Shown one piece after another: positions 59,904 through 64,000 of a stretch of DNA of 64,000 nucleotides. Origin of the DNA: Haloarcula rubripromontorii (GTDB lineage: Archaea; Halobacteriota; Halobacteria; Halobacteriales; Haloarculaceae); assembly GCF_001280425.1 (NCBI RefSeq), contig NZ_LIUF01000004.1:186001-250000 (forward strand). Direction: 5' to 3'. A program made the translations under genes and the position numbers. How positions within the stretch are numbered: position 1 is the stretch's first letter; each line of letters opens with the position of its first letter. The notes beneath the pieces are model-generated. The model made no database searches and was not told the origin of the DNA. It saw only the letters and a list, made by a program, of their open reading frames with translations.

Positions 59904-60656
59904 ATGACTACGGTAACTGTGCTGGCTGACCCGCCAGTCGAAGGGTTCGTGTTACAGGATCTGGCTGGCGGCATTGTAGACGACGCCGAGGCTGCTGAGC
60001 TATACGAGGCCATGTTGCTCGACGTCTGTCGTGCAGTGGAGATCAGCGGTGCCGAGTTGTTGGTGAACTACCGACCCTCGGAACAGGTCCCGGACGGCGT
60101 CGACCCCGAGGCCGCGGTGCGGGAGCCGGTGACGGAGGCCCTCGAATCACCGAGCAACGCTCGGTTTGAGGTACAGGTCGGGTCGACGTTCGCGGGTCGA
60201 GTCGGCAACACAGTGACGCACCTCCTTACCCGGGAAGACGTCGCAACTGTCGCCGCCGTCGAACCGACAGCGGTGCTGTTGACACGCCAGCTTATCGACA
60301 GTGCGGCGATGAAACTTCGATCCAGCGGCGTGGTTCTCGGCCCCGCTTCGAGCGGCCGCGTGTACTACGCCGGCTTCGGCGAACCGATAGATTTCGAGGA
60401 CAGTTACGCTACCCCGGCAATCGAAACTATCGGTGAGCGTGCTGCCGACGCCGGTCTCGATGTCGACTTTCTCCCATCGGCACCCACTCTCGAAACACAA
60501 ACCGATCTCAAGACCATCGTGCCGCTGCTACGCGCCCGAAACCGGGCTGGCCGGGTCGTACCGCAACGGACGATGGCCTTTCTCGATGACCTCGGAATAC
60601 GCGTTGTCGACGACGATGGCGAGCCGAGCGTGGTCCGAGAGACCGACAGGCCTTAG
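59904..60656 (+). CDS. DUF2064-like nucleotide-sugar-transferase-fold protein
   Basis: The 250-residue protein (MTTVTVLADPPVEGFVL) is Rossmann-like: a first strand TVTVLAD, later GAELLVNYRPS, TAVLLTRQLID, VLGPASSGRVYYAGF and a C-terminal helix/strand pair. The pattern VLGPxxxGxxYxxGF is seen in DUF2064 proteins, which resemble glycosyltransferase A-fold enzymes (cofactor or sugar-lipid related). The usual DxD is not clear. It precedes the tRNA-Ser gene by 26 bases. Family assignment moderate, activity unknown. Confidence 0.68.
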   Translation: MTTVTVLADPPVEGFVLQDLAGGIVDDAEAAELYEAMLLDVCRAVEISGAELLVNYRPSEQVPDGVDPEAAVREPVTEALESPSNARFEVQVGSTFAGRVGNTVTHLLTREDVATVAAVEPTAVLLTRQLIDSAAMKLRSSGVVLGPASSGRVYYAGFGEPIDFEDSYATPAIETIGERAADAGLDVDFLPSAPTLETQTDLKTIVPLLRARNRAGRVVPQRTMAFLDDLGIRVVDDDGEPSVVRETDRP

Positions 60657-60682
60657 AAGGCCCACCGAATATGCTTGACTGC

Positions 60683-60766
60683 GGTGGGATGGCAGAGCGG
60701 CCTATTGCGCCTGCCTTGAAAGCAGGTATCCTCACGGATTCCTGGGTTCAAATCCCAGTCCCACCG
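60683..60766 (+). tRNA. tRNA-Ser (anticodon UGA)
   Basis: An 84-base class II tRNA. The acceptor arms ggtggga and tcccacc pair, with discriminator G at 60766. The anticodon stem cctgc/gcagg encloses cttgaaa, anticodon TGA. A long variable arm (tatcctcacggatt) follows. The T arm is ctggg-ttcaaat-cccag. CCA is not encoded. No integrase gene flanks it. Confidence 0.95.
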
Positions 60767-61018
60767 TATTTTCCCACGAACAAACCGTGAGTGGCAGGTA
60801 CGCCAGCTGAGATTCGAACCCGAAAAGTTCCGTCGCAGGAACACAGTGAGTGATCCGCCTTGCTCTGGAGCGAATCGGGTCTAAAGCACCAGACTGCGCG
60901 TGCAACAACACCGCAATGTGGGACCACAGAATTCGCCTCCTTCTGAGTCGTAAGGACAGTTTACTGGATCGAGGCAATCGGGCGGTTTTATGTCGATGGT
61001 CCGGATTATATCCGTATA
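60767..61018. other. Gap after tRNA-Ser with a T-loop-like motif and promoter
   Basis: No gene is supported. On the minus strand, gggttcgaatctc (about 60810-60822) looks like a tRNA T-loop core, but the flanking stem does not pair. It could be a decayed tRNA or attachment relic. The T-rich gttttatg element at about 60986-60993 is the TATA box of the surface protein gene. Confidence 0.35.
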
Positions 61019-62401
61019 ATGGTACGTGAAGAGAGGTCCCCAAAGCAGCACCTTCCGAGCCTCCTCTCGGTCTGCGTCGTTGTCCTCCTCCTTGCAGCGA
61101 CGGCAGCAGGGCCCGCTGTCGCTGAACCGAGTCTATTCGTGTCCGGTGCGTCAAAGGACGCAAATACGATACTTGCCGGTGACTCAGTGAACGTCACCGC
61201 GACAGTCCAGAACACCGGCAGTTCGGGCGGTGCAATGAACATTGAGTACGTAGTAAACGGCACAACTAGAGTGACTGAGCGGGTAGTCGTCGACGCCGGT
61301 TCTTCAGTTGAGCGAACACAGGCGTTGAAGTTGAATACTCCCGGAACATACAGAATTAAAGTCCAGAGTCCGGGGAAATCAGCCGGACGAGTCAGAGTCA
61401 AGCCCGCAATTGTAGAGACGACTAGGATGGACCCGACTACGCGGCAACTCAAGATACGAGGTGGGATGGTCCCGACGAACGAACCCTACGTCATGAACGC
61501 CTCGGGGCCAGCGAACCGATCATTCACGCTCCAGTCTTGGACAGTCAACGCGTCACGAGAGGCGTTCGCGCAGGATGTGACGGAGTACACCGATCCCAGC
61601 GCGGTAGACATCTCAGTGCCATCCGGTGACGACGCAGCAGTGTTTGGCGTGGTTACCGTCGGATCGTCGGCAGGGGTCCAGCCGTCGTCGATGCAGTTCG
61701 TGTTGAACCGCTCGAATCTCCAGTCGGCCGGCATAGACGCTTCGGCGGTCCGCGTGTATCACCGTGTGAACGGATCATGGCGAGCCGCCGAAACGAGCGT
61801 TGTCGAGGAGCGGACCGAGCAAGTCGTCTACCAGGCGGACACGGCGGGGGCATCGGCCTACGCGATTGGGAAGATCGAACCTGCATTCAGCATCACGCGA
61901 ACCTCAGTTGTCAGCGAGCAAGTTTCTGAGGGGCAACAGGTCGTCGTTGAAGCAACGGTCTCCAACAGCGGCGGTATCGAAGGGACCTACGACGCGCAGA
62001 TGCAGGTGGACGATGAAGTCGTCAATCAGACATCGGTAACTGTGCCAGCAGACGCCGAGCGGACAGTGACGCTGTCGACGGTCGTGACGACGCCGGGACA
62101 GTTCCAGATCAAATTCAACAACGTCAACGCCGGCGATATTCGGGTGACTGAGAGCGAGGTCCAGACCGACGGAAACGGCGGCGCCGAACCAGAGGCGGAA
62201 CCGACGGACACGGAGCCAGCGGTCCAGACTGAACCCGCGGTCGGCGGTGGCGGCGGACTCGGACCGCTCCCGGCGACAGTCATGGGTATCAGTACGATGC
62301 TGGTCATCGGCGGACTGCTCGGTGCGTTCCTCCTGTTCGGCATCGTCATCGCAATCCTCCGACGGGGCGGCAGCCGGAACGACAGCGGCTTCGAACTGTA
62401 G
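61019..62401 (+). CDS. Cell-surface protein with CARDB-like and PGF-pre-PGF domains
   Basis: The 460-residue protein has a Sec signal (VVVLLLAATAAGPAVA, cut near residue 35). A first CARDB-like domain is at about 38-135 (VNVTATVQNTGSSGG). A PGF-pre-PGF-like middle domain is at about 140-285 (MQFVLNRSNLQSAGIDASAV, VRVYHRVNGSW, GASAYAIG). A second CARDB-like domain is at about 290-375 (VVVEATVSNSGGIEG), then an acidic linker and a C-terminal membrane helix with a basic tail. It is anchored with the bulk outside. TATA-like box and ATG 61019 are at leaderless spacing. Confidence 0.78.
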   Translation: MVREERSPKQHLPSLLSVCVVVLLLAATAAGPAVAEPSLFVSGASKDANTILAGDSVNVTATVQNTGSSGGAMNIEYVVNGTTRVTERVVVDAGSSVERTQALKLNTPGTYRIKVQSPGKSAGRVRVKPAIVETTRMDPTTRQLKIRGGMVPTNEPYVMNASGPANRSFTLQSWTVNASREAFAQDVTEYTDPSAVDISVPSGDDAAVFGVVTVGSSAGVQPSSMQFVLNRSNLQSAGIDASAVRVYHRVNGSWRAAETSVVEERTEQVVYQADTAGASAYAIGKIEPAFSITRTSVVSEQVSEGQQVVVEATVSNSGGIEGTYDAQMQVDDEVVNQTSVTVPADAERTVTLSTVVTTPGQFQIKFNNVNAGDIRVTESEVQTDGNGGAEPEAEPTDTEPAVQTEPAVGGGGGLGPLPATVMGISTMLVIGGLLGAFLLFGIVIAILRRGGSRNDSGFEL

Positions 62402-62411
62402 ACGGGGAGAG

Positions 62412-62424
62412 AAACCCTTTTTAT
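62412..62424 (+). promoter_or_regulatory. TATA-like box of the 62447 gene
   Basis: The cctttttatg element is centred 27 bases before ATG 62447. It supports 62447 over the in-frame 62423 start. Confidence 0.5.
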
Positions 62425-62446
62425 GCCAGTGTCCAGAGAACCGCGT

Positions 62447-62746
62447 ATGGATTGGCCACACGATCCGGACGGTGAGGAAGGAAGCGAGGGCCGGCGCAAG
62501 TACGGTCACGCTGTGCTGGCGAAGAAAGTCGACGAAGACGAGGACTTCCCACTGACCGCCGAGGAATACGTCGAACAGTACGGCGACCACCCGGTTCGGA
62601 TCGACTACGAGACGGTCGTTAGCGTGGCGGACATCTTCGACCATGTCGACCAGGAGGAGTTCGAGGACTTCCCGGACTTCCACAAATCGCTCGGGCGCGC
62701 GCTGCGCGAGGCGGACTGGTGGCCGTACAGACTCGAACAGGCCTGA
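62447..62746 (+). CDS. Haloarchaeal hypothetical protein, 99 residues
   Basis: The acidic protein MDWPHDPDGEEGSEGRRK... has one strand-helix run (YGHAVLAKKVDEDEDFPLT, AEEYVEQYGDHPVRIDYETV) and an end with FHKSLGRALREADWWPY. The Trp-rich tail is unusual. It looks like a DUF5785-like haloarchaeal small protein, though I am not sure. The function is unknown. It follows the surface protein on the same strand. Confidence 0.65.
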   Translation: MDWPHDPDGEEGSEGRRKYGHAVLAKKVDEDEDFPLTAEEYVEQYGDHPVRIDYETVVSVADIFDHVDQEEFEDFPDFHKSLGRALREADWWPYRLEQA

Positions 62747-62801
62747 CTGTGTAGTGTGTGGGCACGACACATACTTGTGGGTGGCCGGTGTAGCGTCGCG
62801 T

Positions 62802-63137
62802 ATGGCGACGACATCTTCAAATGGCGATACCGGACAGGGGCTTCCCGAAGAAGTTATTGCTGACCTGTTGTCGAACGACACTCGCCGTCGCGCGCTGTCG
62901 ATACTGGCTGACCGCGATGAGCCAGTCGTCGTGTCTGACCTCGCCGCGGCGGTTCTGGCGGCCGAGCGTGACATCAAGCCGGCAGCAGTCCCGGACACTG
63001 CGAGAGCCGAACTCACCGAGGAACTGTTCACCGAACACCTTCCAAAGCTGACGGCAACAGACATCGTTGCGTACAACTCGATGGTCGGGACCGTCGAGAT
63101 ACAGCAGCGCGACGTAGTACCGACTGACCACTGTTGA
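62802..63137 (+). CDS. Winged-helix regulator of DUF7344 type, second copy
   Basis: I start at ATG 62802 (MATTSSNGDTGQGLPEE). The 111-residue protein has the same fold pattern as the 43755 gene: LSNDTRRRALSILADRDEPVVVSDLAAAV (helix-turn-helix) and a HLPKLTATDIVAYNSMVGTVE wing. A TATA-like acatactt lies 28 bases before it. No DICT gene is next to this copy. It is likely a DNA-binding regulator; targets are unknown. Confidence 0.72.
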   Translation: MATTSSNGDTGQGLPEEVIADLLSNDTRRRALSILADRDEPVVVSDLAAAVLAAERDIKPAAVPDTARAELTEELFTEHLPKLTATDIVAYNSMVGTVEIQQRDVVPTDHC

Positions 63138-63244
63138 TACTGGTTCGCGTCCGAAATCCGAGACTGATGGGACCGGGTTACAGTCCCCGCTGCCGGTACA
63201 TTTCGATAGAGCAATACCCGTTGCTTCCAAACTGTCGATGGACA

Positions 63245-64000
63245 GTGACTAACACCCAGATAACCCATATACAGATAGACAACTACGGCCCGTGGACCGT
63301 GACGCCGGAACCCCGCCGTGAAGTCGATCTTCAAACACTCCAATCTCGGCTGTACGCTGACCTCGCACAACTGTTCGGGAACCGCGACGGCTACATCTTC
63401 TTCTCGCGGTTCGACAACATGATCGCCGTGACGAACGGATTGGACGAGGCGGCACACGCACTCATTCAGGAGTCTGTCGGTAACCGCTACCCGGTGACGA
63501 TGAGCCTCTCTGTCGCGACGGGAACGACACCCGTTTCGGCGCTGGGGACGGCGACGGAACAACTTCAGGAGGCCGGTAGTGCGCAGGACAAGGGGCGGCG
63601 AGAAGTGCTACGCGGCCAGACGATCGACGATGAGTTCCGGAAGCCCACAGACGTACAACTCGCGCACTTCGATGTCGACGACGCCACCGAAAAGTACACC
63701 GACCAGCTCAACGAGTTTGACACGTTCATCCAGATAGAGCAGGGGTACGCGGCGCTCATGAAGTATATGCGTGAGGCCCACGACTCGCTGTCGTTTTTCG
63801 TCGGCGGCGATAACGTCATCGCAGTCTGCCCGGACTTAGACGAGGCGGACTACCACGATGCAATCGACCACGTCCGCGACGCCGTCGACGTGGAGCTGAA
63901 AGTCGGCGTCGGACGCGGACGGACGGCAGCGACGGCCGGGATGGACGCTAAACACGCGTTAGAGACCTGTCGGGCGACCGGCGAGGCCGTCACCATCGAA
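63245..64000 (+). CDS. GTP cyclohydrolase III (partial at the right edge)
   Basis: Starting at GTG 63245, 252 codons are visible without a stop; the frame runs to the last base. The protein MTNTQITHIQIDNYGPWTVT has the family start (QIDNYGPWT) and two related ferredoxin-like halves (GYIFFSRFDNMIAVTNG, LSFFVGGDNVIAVCP), the second with GGDN as in nucleotide-cyclase-like active sites. GTP cyclohydrolase III opens GTP to the formylamino-pyrimidine intermediate for riboflavin and F420 synthesis in archaea. The expected end is only a few residues outside. Confidence 0.9.
   Translation, partial: MTNTQITHIQIDNYGPWTVTPEPRREVDLQTLQSRLYADLAQLFGNRDGYIFFSRFDNMIAVTNGLDEAAHALIQESVGNRYPVTMSLSVATGTTPVSALGTATEQLQEAGSAQDKGRREVLRGQTIDDEFRKPTDVQLAHFDVDDATEKYTDQLNEFDTFIQIEQGYAALMKYMREAHDSLSFFVGGDNVIAVCPDLDEADYHDAIDHVRDAVDVELKVGVGRGRTAATAGMDAKHALETCRATGEAVTIE

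Noticed and set aside
61904-63562. Minus-strand 552-residue open frame
   Set aside because: It is antisense to the surface protein, the 62447 and 62802 genes and GTP cyclohydrolase III, and its Arg/Val/His composition is that of an antisense frame.
1-64000. CRISPR arrays, insertion sequences, integrases, rRNA genes
   Set aside because: I looked for regularly spaced repeats, transposase or integrase motifs and rRNA and saw none. The only clear direct repeat is the cysteine synthase duplication.

Overview
The window reads as chromosomal DNA of an extremely halophilic archaeon, most likely from the Haloarcula group. GC is high with strong G/C at codon third positions, and the proteins are very acidic. 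Many genes start at or near the transcript start, with a TATA-like box centred about 26-28 bases before the start codon. I used that spacing to choose many start codons. The gene content fits: glycerol-1-phosphate dehydrogenase, archaeal CPSF1/FttA, aIF2-beta, GTP cyclohydrolase III, archaeal-type ProRS, an XPB/Rad25 helicase, Tat-dependent lipoproteins and KaiC-like proteins. There is no rRNA, no CRISPR array, no insertion sequence and one tRNA. Genus placement is inference.

Layout. 1-12.3 kb: end of a chemotaxis transducer, methyltransferase, Rad25-like helicase, NhaC antiporter, glycosyltransferase, S9 peptidase, NUDIX-like protein, glycerol-1-phosphate dehydrogenase, epimerase, pilin-like protein and SPFH protein. 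12.5-21.4 kb: the large glutamate synthase with an inverted repeat in its promoter, a CBS protein, a 487-base gap, patatin, prolyl-tRNA synthetase and a SAM-hydroxide adenosyltransferase. 21.5-25.8 kb: an ATP-grasp-like protein diverging from a four-gene set (membrane protein, double winged-helix regulator, exported DyP-like protein, exported P19/Tp34-like lipoprotein) that looks like a redox-metal acquisition locus. 25.6-31.9 kb: small zinc-finger and hypothetical genes, aCPSF1 with a possible leader ORF, two small proteins, and a P-loop NTPase coupled to an Nramp-fold transporter that lacks the family's metal motifs. 31.9-43.0 kb: an unpartnered pyruvate dehydrogenase E1-alpha, a thiamine-type ABC transporter (three genes), a second NhaC, an unpartnered SDH/FRD-type flavoprotein and a CapA-like protein. 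43.0-50.8 kb: HTH plus DICT pair, aIF2-beta with a TRAM tail, a cysteine synthase carrying an exact 51-bp tandem duplication over its PLP-lysine motif, SRAP, a TPP enzyme and a LOR/SDH-domain protein. 50.9-64 kb: KaiC-like ATPase with PAS histidine kinase, ZIP-like transporter, SDR, aroA, a receiver-like gene without an ATG, GTG or TTG start, aroC, uracil-DNA glycosylase, tRNA-Ser(UGA), a PGF-pre-PGF surface protein and GTP cyclohydrolase III running off the end.

How genes work together: aroA and aroC are two late shikimate steps. The thiamine ABC genes form one transporter. KaiC and kinase are six bases apart and probably act together. The DyP/P19 set and the Nramp/P-loop pair are the two most system-like accessory modules. 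The strongest single anomalies are the cysteine synthase duplication and the receiver gene with an apparent ATT start.
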